Source of the DNA: Acanthacorydalis orientalis
Taxonomy: Eukaryota; Arthropoda; Insecta; Megaloptera; Corydalidae
Direction: 5' to 3'
Assembly: GCA_034766995.1 (NCBI GenBank)
Contig: CM068313.1
Span: forward strand, 23,047,512 to 23,111,511
Length of the DNA: 64,000 nt
This document shows, piece by piece, positions 26,617 to 38,495 of this stretch. The notes beneath the pieces were generated by a model. It was not told the DNA's origin. It did no database searches and saw only the letters and a program-made list of their open reading frames with translations. Numbering within the stretch: position 1 is the stretch's first letter; each line of letters starts with the position of its first letter. Position numbers and translations under genes: made by a program.

Positions 26617-26856
26617 CTTGGTTTCATTTTTCATGGAAAAAATCTAGTTTGTTAATATAAAATCAAAAATAGGGACGTCCATTTGATATAGAAAAGTTGA
26701 TGTCAACGTCTACGTTAAGGTGACATCGAAAAAAATTTCGGACGAGTGATTTTAATTCTACATGTACATTAAGGGAGATCACAATTAACAACTTTTTTGT
26801 ATAGTCAAAAGCAAAGGTGAAAACCAGGTGTTAAGTGGGACCAATCTATATACATA
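26617..26856. other. AT-rich DNA flanking the foldback element
   Basis: No gene is seen. It could include outer, more decayed sequence of the foldback element. Confidence 0.5.
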
Positions 26857-26895
26857 CATATATATATATACATACATATATATATATATATATAT

Positions 26896-26946
<51 letters not shown>

Positions 26947-27112
26947 CATACATATATATTAATTATATATATATATATATATACATACATATAAGATACA
27001 AACATATATATATATATATATCTATACATACATACATCAATACATATATATTTATATATATAAATATATATATATATATATGTATATATGTATATCTGTA
27101 TATATATATATA
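26857..27112. repeat. Compound TA microsatellite with CA/TG interruptions
   Basis: About 255 bp of TA dinucleotides broken by regular 'cata', 'caca' and 'tgta' interruptions. Open frames on both strands are Tyr/Ile/Thr artefacts. Confidence 0.95.
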
Positions 27113-29297
27113 TTTAAATTTTCTGTCTTCTAATAAAAACTAAATACTTTAACAAAAATTTAATTAGAAAATTAATTATAGTATTTAAACATTCATTTAT
27201 TCGTAACAACATATTTTATCAAATAAAGTATTGATAGACTATTAAAAACGAAATATTCTGATAAGTTACGCAATTAGATAAAATATAGAGAAGTGAGTTC
27301 AAAGAAAATAATTATCTTACAAACACGATTTACGTTAAGATATATAGTAAATAAATATAATTAATTTTGTAAGAATTTGAACTAATTTTCTTGAATTAAT
27401 AAGCAAGAACAGAAAAATAATGTAAAGAATTGTAATTATACATCCGTTTCGAATTAATAAGAAATATTTTCTTTTAATTCGAATAAACTGATTGTTTATT
27501 TTTTTTTATTCTTAGAATCAATTTCATTTAAAAGACGAGATAACAAATAAATATTGCATAAAAATATAATACAGTAGTTTATCGTACTTTGAATGTTGAA
27601 AATACTTTATACGAAACAAACAGAAATTAAAAATTTAAGAGTAAACATAAAATAGTGTAATAAAAAAACATTACATATAAATCTTTGTTAAATAAACGAA
27701 CAGTTTACCTGCCGAGTAAAAAATTAACCGGACAAGTATTTTATTTATATAACCATAAATAATTATTCAGAGATACATACTTTCAAGCATGAAACATCAT
27801 TTATTTTATTTATTTTTTTGCATGTATGCTGGTATTTATTTATTTAATTACGTAGAAGTCGTAAATAACATACGTTTTTTACAGATTGCACGAATTTCCA
27901 TCTGCAAAGAAGGTATCGCATGTAATAAATAAAATATATGCTATATTATATAGAATATAAATTTCAACGGGATGACAGTTATTCTGTCAAAGCGTATAAA
28001 TGACGAACTATGTTTCGATTCCCAACAGAGATATATATTTTCTATTGAAGGTGTACTTTTCATAATTATAAGTTATAGACGAAAAGTGATAGTTGTGTGA
28101 TATTTGTTGATCTCTTATTATTTTAAAATCATAGTGATATTTTCGTACTTTCATGTTTAAAGACTTCAACGTTGTTTGTCATCTATAAAATAAATAATGT
28201 GTTATACTTCGGTATAATTTTATTTCTGTAATTGATTTCTTTTTTATTTTAAAATATTGATTATGAACATTGTAAAATATTTAAAAGGATTAAAATTCTG
28301 AGTGATGTTTACAAAAATTTTCAAACCCCATAAATCCCATAATTCGAAATTTAAATGTATAATACGTTAAACAAAACTTCAATATTGTAACTTCTTGAAA
28401 AACATAATGACTCCTATTTTTGACTGTATTAAATAATGATAAAAAAATACGACATAATTTTTGCGATTTAAATATATAACAAATACATTTTCACAAACCA
28501 AGTCAATGTTTTTTTCAGAACGAGCAATACAAACACGTGTTGGTGTTTCTTTATCTCTAACTGATCCAGTCTCTTCAAAATTACTAACTAATAATAGAAT
28601 TGTTGATTAAGATGGACGAGTACGATGAACTAAAAATGGCAATATTAAAACTTAACAAATGTAAAAAAGAATACAGCTCTCAATTTGGCATCTGTGAAAT
28701 ATAACCTCTTAAAAAAATCCATCCCTATTGGAAAACCTTTTATGTGTCATTGTAATTTCATAAAAATATTTATTTAAACGGTACAAAAATATTTCCTGCC
28801 TTGTTTTCAATAAAAGCATTGCTATTTTTTTTTAAGATTTGTAAGGTTATAATTATTCTTCCATTCGTTTTCAGAATTAAGTATAAATTATCAAATTTAT
28901 GAAATATTCAAATGTATACCTCAACATATATATATATATATACATATGTAAACAATGGAACATAATGTAATCCTTTGAAACATAAGATCAATTATTATGT
29001 CTTGTATATACTATGACATACTGAACATTGCTAATGTACAAGGAAAAAAATAAGAGCGAAGTGGAAAATTTATATATTATTATGTAATTAAATTCTCATA
29101 TACGCCAAATTTTCAGTTTTAATTTTTTCATTATTAAATAATATATTGTTCGGTTTAGAAAAATAATATTCTGATACAATGATAACATTTTCAAGATCAT
29201 AAATTACTGTAGATATTTCGTTTTTTTTTATATTATATATAAAAAAAATATTTCCATCAAGTGCAAGTTAGTATTTCAATTTTATTTATTCAACAAT

Positions 29298-29349
<52 letters not shown>

Positions 29350-29590
29350 TAATGTATATATGTATGTATGTATATATCAAACTCATTTATAGATTTTAGT
29401 ATAAATTATATTTTAAAAACCGCTTGTTTGATACTAATGATCAAATTTGCCTTTAAATTAGCGCATATCTTTTCTCTCATAACGAACTACAACCAGCCTC
29501 AATTAGAATGAATACTTTAATCCAAAACATTACATTTTGGATTAGGATTCATAACAAACCTTATATCATATTCATTATGTTTGTTTACAG
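27113..29590. other. AT-rich intergenic DNA
   Basis: No gene is supported. At 28,504-28,518 a poly-pyrimidine tract ending in CAG resembles a splice acceptor. A 30-codon frame starting ATG at 28,612 (MDEYDELKMAILKLNKCKKE...) lies downstream. It is too short to call and has no known family. TA tracts lie at about 28,926-28,943 and 29,302-29,345. Confidence 0.55.
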
Positions 29591-29880
29591 AGCTATAATG
29601 TTCCGAGATTCATATACAAACAGCTTAACACGACCAGAGCTGTAGTCAGTTGCAGTAAACCAATAATAAATTTATTAGTGTCCTGTTGTGGCTGTTGTAC
29701 CTACATCCCTTCTTTTGTTACGGGAGATACGCATGTGGCGATACACACAATAACTGTACACGAATGGTAATGAAGGATACTGACATGGATAAAATAGACA
29801 AGGACGGTAAATTTAATGTAACACAGCAGGCGATATGTATTGATATCGAATTATATGTCATTAGGAAGCTCCATTGAAGT
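29591..29880. other. GC-richer island, candidate exon or regulatory DNA
   Basis: A mixed-composition patch following 'gtttacag', which resembles a splice acceptor. It contains a 63-codon plus-strand frame at 29,686-29,877 (begins MWLLYLHPFFCYGRYACGD). No domain is recognised. It may be an isolated exon, but no matching donor or second exon can be shown. Confidence 0.3.
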
Positions 29881-30432
29881 TGTTATTTATGAATAGACAA
29901 GCCTGGAAATTATTAATTCTACTACTACATTGAATTTTGTTTCTAATAGTCATTTTATCATTTGAAAAACTTGTTTAATCTGATTTTTTTATTAATTAAA
30001 ATCATATTATTTATTGAAAAAAATGATTTGCTGGAAAATCTATGAAATTATTTCTCTTTTAAAATATTCTTCGTTTAATTAAAATGATATAAAATTATTT
30101 TTCATATATTAACTGTCATTCCTTTATTATTTAAATTTGTTTAAGTACGAGCAAAAATATCTATCTAAAGATGTATCCATTGAAAGTTTATAGTTTAGAT
30201 TTAATAATTAAGAATGTAAACTGAACTTTAATTTATTATAGTTTATAATTAATAAAGTTTATATTAATTATAAACTATAATAAAGTTTAATATAGTTTGT
30301 ATTAACTGTAATTTATTATAGTTAATATTATTATTATTATTAATTAATGTGTTCAGAATATATTCTGATAAAAAAATTAATAAATTTTATAAAATATAAA
30401 TACATTTTTTAAATAATTTAAAAGGAAGAATA

Positions 30433-30468
<36 letters not shown>

Positions 30469-30880
30469 TAAAAATTGAAAGATTGCATTATTCTTTTAAT
30501 AAAAAAAACTTCTCTTCGAGAAATTCTTACAGTGTATTTACATTATTATTGTATGACCTATCCTTTATCGCTCAAATCATGTGAAATTCATTAACATTTC
30601 TCGTGAAAATGTATAAGAAAAATAAAAAACAAACTTATTTCATAATTAATTTATACATTTCATCTGAATTTGAAAAAAAAATATACTAAAAAAAATCTCT
30701 AATGTTTGTACATTTACAACGAGCAAGCTTCCCGTTACAAATACATTCATAACGATCCTAATATACACAATATCCGTAAACAGTACATACATATATGAAG
30801 ATACACGGATCGCTGTGCGGAAATAGCACAGATTTTTTATCTTTTGAGAAAATCTATATCAAATTTCAGAATCCGACCTA
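29881..30880. other. AT-rich DNA with an AT palindrome
   Basis: No gene is seen. A perfect 22-bp inverted repeat lies at 30,232-30,253 and 30,263-30,284, and a TA tract at about 30,436-30,465. Confidence 0.65.
30232..30284. repeat. Perfect AT-rich hairpin, 22-bp arms
   Basis: The arms at 30,232-30,253 and 30,263-30,284 are exact reverse complements around a 9-base loop. Related 'tttattatag' words repeat on both sides to about 30,325, so it may be the centre of a small decayed palindrome or of AT-rich simple sequence. Confidence 0.9.
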
Positions 30881-31060
30881 TCAAAAACAGTCTGACCCCA
30901 TGCCGTAGGATTAGCAAAGCCTGACGGCAACTGACCACCCCGGGCTAGATATGATTCCTTTGACCGTTATGCCCACCCGCGGTTCCTTTGTGGCGAGATT
31001 AGATCACAGGACTTATTATCCTTACATGTGCTAATGCCCTCGCTACTTTTACATTGGCTA
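30881..31060. other. GC-rich island without open frame
   Basis: This is the most GC-rich stretch outside the satellite ('accaccccgggctaga' and 'cccacccgcgg', about 30,930-30,980). Stops interrupt every frame over short distances, so an intact exon is unlikely. I recognise no tRNA, rRNA, snRNA or transposon in it. Confidence 0.35.
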
Positions 31061-31203
31061 CTATACATATAGAGACAAGATTAATCTGATACATATATGT
31101 GTACTATTCCGTTATACAGAACGTGAGTTCATTAATTTCGAAATGTTTATATATTAGTTTTGAATACGGTATTTAAAAGAAAGAAACGTAGGCGCGCGTA
31201 CCC

Positions 31204-31301
<98 letters not shown>

Positions 31302-31312
31302 ATATATATATG

Positions 31313-31343
<31 letters not shown>

Positions 31344-31413
31344 GTATATATATGTATATATATGTATATATATACATATATATACATATATATATACATA
31401 TATATATATACAC

Positions 31414-31453
<40 letters not shown>

Positions 31454-31466
31454 GTATATATACATG
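31204..31466. repeat. Compound (TA)n/TATATG microsatellite
   Basis: About 263 bp: a pure TA block, then TA units punctuated by TG at intervals of 6-12 bp, then a mirror-like block punctuated by CA. Because the first half carries TG and the later part CA interruptions, the tract can fold on itself. Open frames of up to 129 codons on both strands are artefacts. Confidence 0.95.
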
Positions 31467-33680
31467 TAAATTAAATGGAAGAGTAAACGTACACAACATA
31501 TTTCATTAATGAGGAAAATTACTACTTTATAAATTAAAAACATTTCACAAATTCATTTGAACTTTACATACCATTCAATTTGATATAGTTAAGGTGTAAT
31601 ATTTTGTATATAAATTTTTAATTTAACTAAAACTTAACGAAAAACTTTGATAAGTTAAAAAGTTAAGTTTAATCAACTATTAACTGGACAATAATCAGAT
31701 AAAAATATTTTCAAACTATCATTTTTCAATAGAAATTTTAATTTTTATATTATTTTACACTAAATTTTGTTATGTACTATACGAATATGTATGTATAATA
31801 CGAAAGTGAATAAAATAAATTATTTTATCACAAATATGATTTTAATAACTGTTTTCTTTTTATTTCGAAGTAAATATGATTATTTTTATTTATAAAAGTA
31901 AATTTATATATATATATATATATATATTATATAATTTAAATAATTGTCTCTATATTTGTGTACTTTATCCAATTTCTATACCAGAAACATTTTTTATTGG
32001 AGATATTCTGCACTGATGATTTCAAAACGAGTAGAAATAAAAATAAAAATGTTATATTATTGAACATTTTGATAAGAAAATAAATCTGTAATGCATCTAA
32101 AGTAATTTATTTATTCAAGTGAATTTATTTACACTGTTTAAAAGTATAATTGTGACAAAATGCCACCCTAATCAGCACAATTAAAGAAGTATCAAAAAAT
32201 TTAAAATAAATCAGTAAAACTAAATATTGAATTTCTCACTGACTGTACAGACAGAATAACAATTTTCAAATTTCGTTAACGCATTTTTCAAAAATAAAAT
32301 ACATGTTTCTATATTGCATCAATTGTAAATTAATTCTTGGTATAAGTAAACTATACATATCAATTAAAATTGGAATATGATTATTTTTATTAAAATTAAG
32401 GAGTGTGTACCCAACACTCAATAACTTAAATTAAGTAATTTCTACACAGAAATGGTAAATCCAATTATCCAGCATAAAATTATTATGTACTAATAAAACT
32501 ACTTAAAACAAAACAAATTAATGAACAAAATTAATCAATAAACGAAACATCAATCTGAAAAAGAATCCTTAGTTCTTATATATTCATCATATTTTTTTTA
32601 TAATTTGGAAGAAAAAATATCGAGAAAAAATTAAAATTTCAATCTCAATTTCCTTAAATATTTATATTTAGTAATTGGTTTAAATTTATCTTATATTAAA
32701 ATTAATCGATATTATTTTATTAAATACTTAACTACTTTAAAGTTGTTCATTATATAAAACCGACTCTACATTTTTCAATTGTATAATTATAATAACGTTT
32801 AAAAAAAGAGATAAGTAAAGAAATTAAATATTAAATCCACTTGGACGCTAATGCCTTTAGACGTCGACACGCCCGTAAACCTCAAATATCTAACTTAAAT
32901 CTACAATGGTAAAACTTAATGTTCTTTCATGAAATGAATTAGTGCGCTTACAACAAAAATAACTCTTGGCACCATTACATAATTGCGATAGTTGGCTACG
33001 TAACTATTGTATTTGAATAACAATTTTATATAAAATTACATATATTTTTAAAAGAATTCATATTATATTTCATCTAGGACAGAACAAATCGTTAAAAACA
33101 TTATATATTGCTATCCACGACCTAAAACTTAAAAATAGTCAAATGTAGTTTGCATGAGACAAAAAATGAATATTTACTATAAAATATTTAGTTACATAAA
33201 AAATTAACATAATCAAATTTTATAATTACAAATTAAATAATTAGGTTTTTCATATTTCAAAATCTGTGACATGTTCATTTTTTTCTTAAAATTAAATCAT
33301 ATATAATCTAATAATTATTAATTAGAACGTAAGAATTAAATATTAAAAGAAGATTATTAAAATTGTTTATTTAATAATGATTTGACAATTATCGTATTTC
33401 TAATTAATAAATTAGTCAAAAAAATTAAACGAAAATAAAAGTATCAAATCGATCAATTCTTAAAGAGTAATGAATGATTGACTACTTGTTTCAACTCTCT
33501 ATTCTTCGTATTCAAATTATTTCCCCGTTATTGTATTTATAATACACAAATACTATACTAATTTATTTAACTAATATAGTCAAGAATCATGTCTACAATT
33601 AAATTATAATAGACACCGAAATGATAATAGAAACAGTTTTTAATCCAATTCAAACCATCATAATTTATTAAATGAACTTT
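31467..33680. other. AT-rich intergenic DNA bordering the satellite
   Basis: No gene is supported. A TA tract lies at about 31,905-31,927 and a mixed-composition patch at about 32,840-32,890. The sequence gives no sign of the satellite monomer until about 33,681, where the change is abrupt. Confidence 0.65.
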
Positions 33681-34170
33681 GACAAAAATAACATCGGTTC
33701 ATAATGGAAACCGAAAAAGTTACAAAAACCGCGATATATCCGCAAAACATCCGCAAAAATAAAGGTTTTTCTTGTTTAAAATATACAAAATGTAAAAAAA
33801 ATGACAAAAATTTCATACTGTTCGATGCGTATTCTCATGTTCTATATCATAAGATAATAATAAATAACCAAAATAACTAAAAAAAACCCAAAAATCGCAT
33901 TTTTTTGGATTTTTCGGATATGCGGATATGGAGGATATGGCGATTAATACGGATATCACGGATATGGCGGATATGATATCCGCCATAGCCGCAATATCCG
34001 CCATATACGCAATATCCGTCATATCCGCAAAATCCGCCATATCCGCATATCTGCCATATCAGCATATCCGAAAAATCCAAAAATATGCGATTTTTGCGGG
34101 TTTTTTAGTTATTTTTGGTATTTATTATTATCGTATGATATAGAACATGAGAATACGCATCGAACAGTAT
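33681..34170. repeat. Palindrome P0, diverged first unit at array edge
   Basis: It has one R monomer (33,821) and a degenerate core centred at about 33,975 with 'gcggatatgatatccgc'. It lacks the tandem 18-bp units and passes on the right directly into the first B-type monomer. It carries many more differences from the consensus than any other copy, as expected at a satellite edge. Confidence 0.85.
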
Positions 34171-35275
34171 GAAATAGTTGCCACTTTTTTAACATTTTGG
34201 ATATTTTAGGCATAAAAAACCTTTAATTTCGCGAATTTTTCGTGGTTTTTGTGACTTTTTTGGTATCTATTGTGAACCGATGTTAATTTTGACTCATATA
34301 TGATATAGTACATTAAAATACGCATCGGATAGTATGAAATAGTTGTCATTTTTATAACATTTTGGACATTTTAGGCATGAAAAACCATTATTTTTGTTAA
34401 TTTTTTGCGGTTTTTGTGACTTTTTCGGTATCTATTATAAACCGATGTCAGTTTTGACTCAAGTATGAAATAGAACATTAAATAACGCATAGAACAGTAT
34501 GAAATAGTTGCTAGTTTTATAACATTTCGGATATTTTATGAAGGAAAAACGGTAATTTTTGCGGATTTTTTGCGGTTTTTTTGATATTTCCGACATTTAT
34601 TACGGACAGATATTAATGTTGTCTAGAAATATACATAAAGCATTAAAAGACGAATCGACCAGTATTAATTAGTTGGCAAATTATCCTACATATCCACAAA
34701 ATAAGCAATATCTGTAATATCCACCATATACGAAATATCCGCATTATCCGCAATATCAAAAAAAATGTGATTTTTTGCAGTTTTTTTGATATTTCCTACA
34801 TTTTTATGGACTGATATTAATTTTAAATAAGATATCATATAGAACAATTATATACGCATCGACCGGTATTAAATAGTTGCCATTTTTAAAACAATTTGGA
34901 TATTTTATATATTGCGGATATGGCGGATACTGAGGATATGGCGGATATGGTTTATTTTGTTGATATGTAGGATATTTTGGTAACTAGTTAATACTGGTCG
35001 ATTCGTCTTTTAATGCTTTATGTATATTTCTAGACAAAATTAACATCGGTCCATAATAAATGTCGGAAATATCAAAAAAAACCGCAAAATATCTGCAAAA
35101 ATTTTAGTTATTCCTTCATAAAATATGCAAAATGTTATAAAACTAGCAACTATTTCATACCGTTCGATGCGTATTCTCATGTTCTATATCGTAAAAGAGA
35201 CAAAATTAACATAGGTTCATAATTGATACCGAAAAAGTGACAAAAACCGCGAAATATCCGCAAAACATCCGCAAA
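34171..35275 (+). repeat. Block B1 (diverged copy)
   Basis: It holds the same ordered series of B monomers as later copies, with the orientation switch near 34,940. It shows numerous private substitutions, for example in the 34,320-34,700 part. It is the least homogenised B copy. Confidence 0.85.
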
Positions 35276-36270
35276 AATAAACGTTTTTCTTGCTTAAAAT
35301 ATCCAAAATGTAAAAAAAATGACAAAAATTTCATACTGTTCGATGCGTATTCTCATGTTCTATATCATAAGATAATAATAAATACCAAAAATAACTCAAA
35401 AACCCCCAAAAATCGCATTTTTTTGGATTTTGCGGATATGCGGATATGGCGGATACGCAAAAATAAACGTTTTTCTTGCTTAAAATAGCCAAAATGTAAA
35501 AAAAATGACAAAAATTTCATACTGTTCGATGCGTATTCTCATGTTCTATATCATAAGATAATAATAAATACCAAAAATAACTCAAAAACCCCCAAAAATC
35601 GCATTTTTTTGGATTTTGCGGATATGCGGATATGGCGGATACGCTAAAATAAACGTTTTTCTTGCTTAAAATAGCCAAAATGTAAAAAAAATGACAAAAA
35701 TTTCATACTGTTCGATGCGTATTCTCATGTTCTATATCATAAGATAATAATAAATACCAAAAATAACTCAAAAACCCCCAAAAATCGCATTTTTTTGGAT
35801 TTTGCGGATATGCGGATATGGCGGATACGCGGATATTGCGGATATGGCGGATACGGCGGATATCATATCCGCGGCGGATATCATATCCGCGGCGGATATC
35901 ATATCCGCCATATCCGCATATCCGCAAAATCCAAAAAAATGCGATTTTTGGGGGTTTTTGAGTTATTTTTGGTATTTATTATTATCTTATGATATAGAAC
36001 ATGAGAATACGCATCGAACAGTATGAAATTTTTGTCATTTTTTTTACATTTTGGCTATTTTAAGCAAGAAAAACGTTTATTTTTGCGTATCCGCCATATC
36101 CGCATATCCGCAAAATCCAAAAAAATGCGATTTTTGGGGTTTTTTTGTTATTTTTTGTTATTTATTATTATCTTATGATATAGAACATTAAAATACGCAT
36201 CGAACAGTATGAAATTTTTGTAATTTTTTTTACATTTTGGTTATTTTAAGCAAGAAAAACGTTTTTTTTT
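35276..36270. repeat. Palindrome P1: 3 R monomers, 3-unit core, 2 F monomers
   Basis: R monomers lie at 35,331, 35,517 and 35,703. The core of three 18-bp units 'gcggatatcatatccgcg' is at 35,856-35,909. F monomers are near 36,011 and 36,197, the second being the variant with 'gaacattaaaatacg' that usually borders B. Confidence 0.9.
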
Positions 36271-37490
36271 GCGGATATTTTGCGGATATTTCGCGGTTTT
36301 TGTAACTTTTTCGGTATCCATTATGAACCGATGTTATTTTTGTCTCATTTATGATATAGAACATTAAAATAGGCATCGGATAGTATGAAATAGTTGCCAC
36401 TTTTTTAACATTTTGGATATTTTAGGCACGAAAAACCTTTAATTTCGCGAATTTTTCGCGGTTTTTGTGACTTTTTTGGTATCTATTATGAACCGATGTT
36501 AATTTTGACTCATGTATGATATAGTATATTAAAATACGCATCGGATAGTATGAAATAGTTGCCATTTTTATAGCATTTTGGATCTTTTAGCCATGAAAAA
36601 CCTTTATTTTTGTTAATTTTTCGCGGTTTTTGTGACTTTTTCGGTATCTATTATAAACCGATGTCAATTTTGACTCAAGTATGAAATAGAACATTAAATA
36701 ACGCATAGAACAGTATGAAATAGTTGCTAGTTTTATAACATTTTGGGTATTTTATGAAGGAAAAACTGTAATTTTTGCAGATTTTTTGCAGTTTTTATGA
36801 TATTTCCGACATTTATTACGGACAGATATTAATTTAGTCTAGAAATATACATAAAGCATTAAAAGACGAATCGACCAGTATTAATTAGTTGGCAAATTAT
36901 CCTACATATCCACAAAATAAGCAATATCCGTAATATCCACCATATACGAAATATCCTCATTATCCGCAATATCAAAAAAATGTGATTTTTTGCAGTTTAT
37001 TTGATATTTCCTACATATTTTATGGACTGATAAAAATTTTAAATAAGATATGATATAGAACAATTATATACGCATCGACCGGTATGAAATAGTTGCCATT
37101 TTTAAAACAATTTGGATATTTTATATATTGCGGATATGGCGGATATTGAAGATATGGCGGATATGGTTTATTTTGTTGATATGTAGGATATTTTGGTAAC
37201 TAGTTAATACTGGTCGATTCGTCTTTTAATGCTTTATGTATATTTCTAGACAAAATTAACATCGGTCCATAATAAATGTCGGAAATATCAAAAAAACCGC
37301 AAAATATCTGCAAAAATTTTAGTTATTCCTTCATAAAACATGCAAAATGTTATAAAACTAGCAACTATTTCATACCGTTCGATGCGTATTTTCATGTTCT
37401 ATATCGTAAAAGAGACAAAATTAACATAGGTTCATAATTGATACCGAAAAAGTGACAAAAACCGCGAAATATCCGCAAAACATCCGCAAA
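36271..37490 (+). repeat. Block B2
   Basis: Five F-oriented diverged monomers (near 36,373, 36,536, 36,703, 36,868 and 37,072) are followed by an orientation switch near 37,150 and two R-oriented monomers. A dispersed inverted pair 'aatcgaccagtatta' and 'taatactggtcgatt' brackets the switch. Confidence 0.9.
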
Positions 37491-38495
37491 AATAAACGTT
37501 TTTCTTGCTTAAAATATCCAAAATGTAAAAAAAATGACAAAAATTTCATACTGTTCGATGCGTATTCTCATGTTCTATATCATAAGATAATAATAAATAC
37601 CAAAAATAACTCAAAAACCCCCAAAAATCGCATTTTTTTGGATTTTGCGGATATGCGGATATGGCGGATACGCAAAAATAAACGTTTTTCTTGCTTAAAA
37701 TAGCCAAAATGTAAAAAAAATGACAAAAATTTCATACTGTTCGATGCGTATTCTCATGTTCTATATCATAAGATAATAATAAATACCAAAAATAACTCAA
37801 AAACCCCCAAAAATCGCATTTTTTTGGATTTTGCGGATATGCGGATATGGCGGATATGATATCCGCCGCGGATATTATATCCGCCGCGGATATGATATCC
37901 GCCGCGGATATGATATCCGCCGTATCCGCCATATCCGCAATATCCGCGTATCCGCCATATCCGCAAATCCGCAAAATCCAAAAAAATGCGATTTTTGGGG
38001 GTTTTTGAGTTATTTTTGGTATTTATTATTATCTTATGATGTAGAACATGAGAATACGCATCGAACAGTATGAAATTTTTGTCATTTTTTTTACATTTTG
38101 GATATTTTAAGCAAGAAAAACGTTTATTTTTGCGTATCCGCCATATCCGCATATCCGCAAAATCCAAAAAAATGCGATTTTTGGGGGTTTTTGAGTTATT
38201 TTTGGTATTTATTATTATCTTATGATATAGAACATGAGAATACGCATCGAACAGTATGAAATTTTTGTCATTTTTTTTACATTTTGGCTATTTTAAGCAA
38301 AAAAAACTTTTATTTTTGCGTATCCGCCATATCCGCATATCCGCAAACCCAATAAAATGCGATTTTTGGGGGTTTTTGAGTTATTTTTGGTATTTATTAT
38401 TATCTTATGATATAGAACATGAGAATACGCATCGAACAGTATGAAATTTTTGTCATTTTTTTTACATTTTGGATATTTTAAGCAAGAAAAACGTT
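37491..38495. repeat. Palindrome P2 with inverted core
   Basis: Two R monomers, a four-unit core at about 37,850-37,922 in the opposite orientation to its neighbours, and three F monomers. The asymmetric core flank and the 'gatgtagaac' variant have moved to the right side (38,039). The second F monomer ends in a shortened motif near 38,340-38,350. Confidence 0.9.

Noticed and set aside
27960..28050. tRNA-like 'tttcgattccc' word
   Set aside because: No matching A box, acceptor stem or cloverleaf can be drawn around it.
28504..28704. Possible 3' splice site followed by a 30-codon frame
   Set aside because: The frame is too short, and stops lie between the acceptor-like site and the ATG in places. 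No family similarity is recognised, so it is not called as a gene.
31147..31543. Open frames up to 129 codons on both strands
   Set aside because: They consist of Tyr-Ile and related dipeptides from a TA microsatellite.
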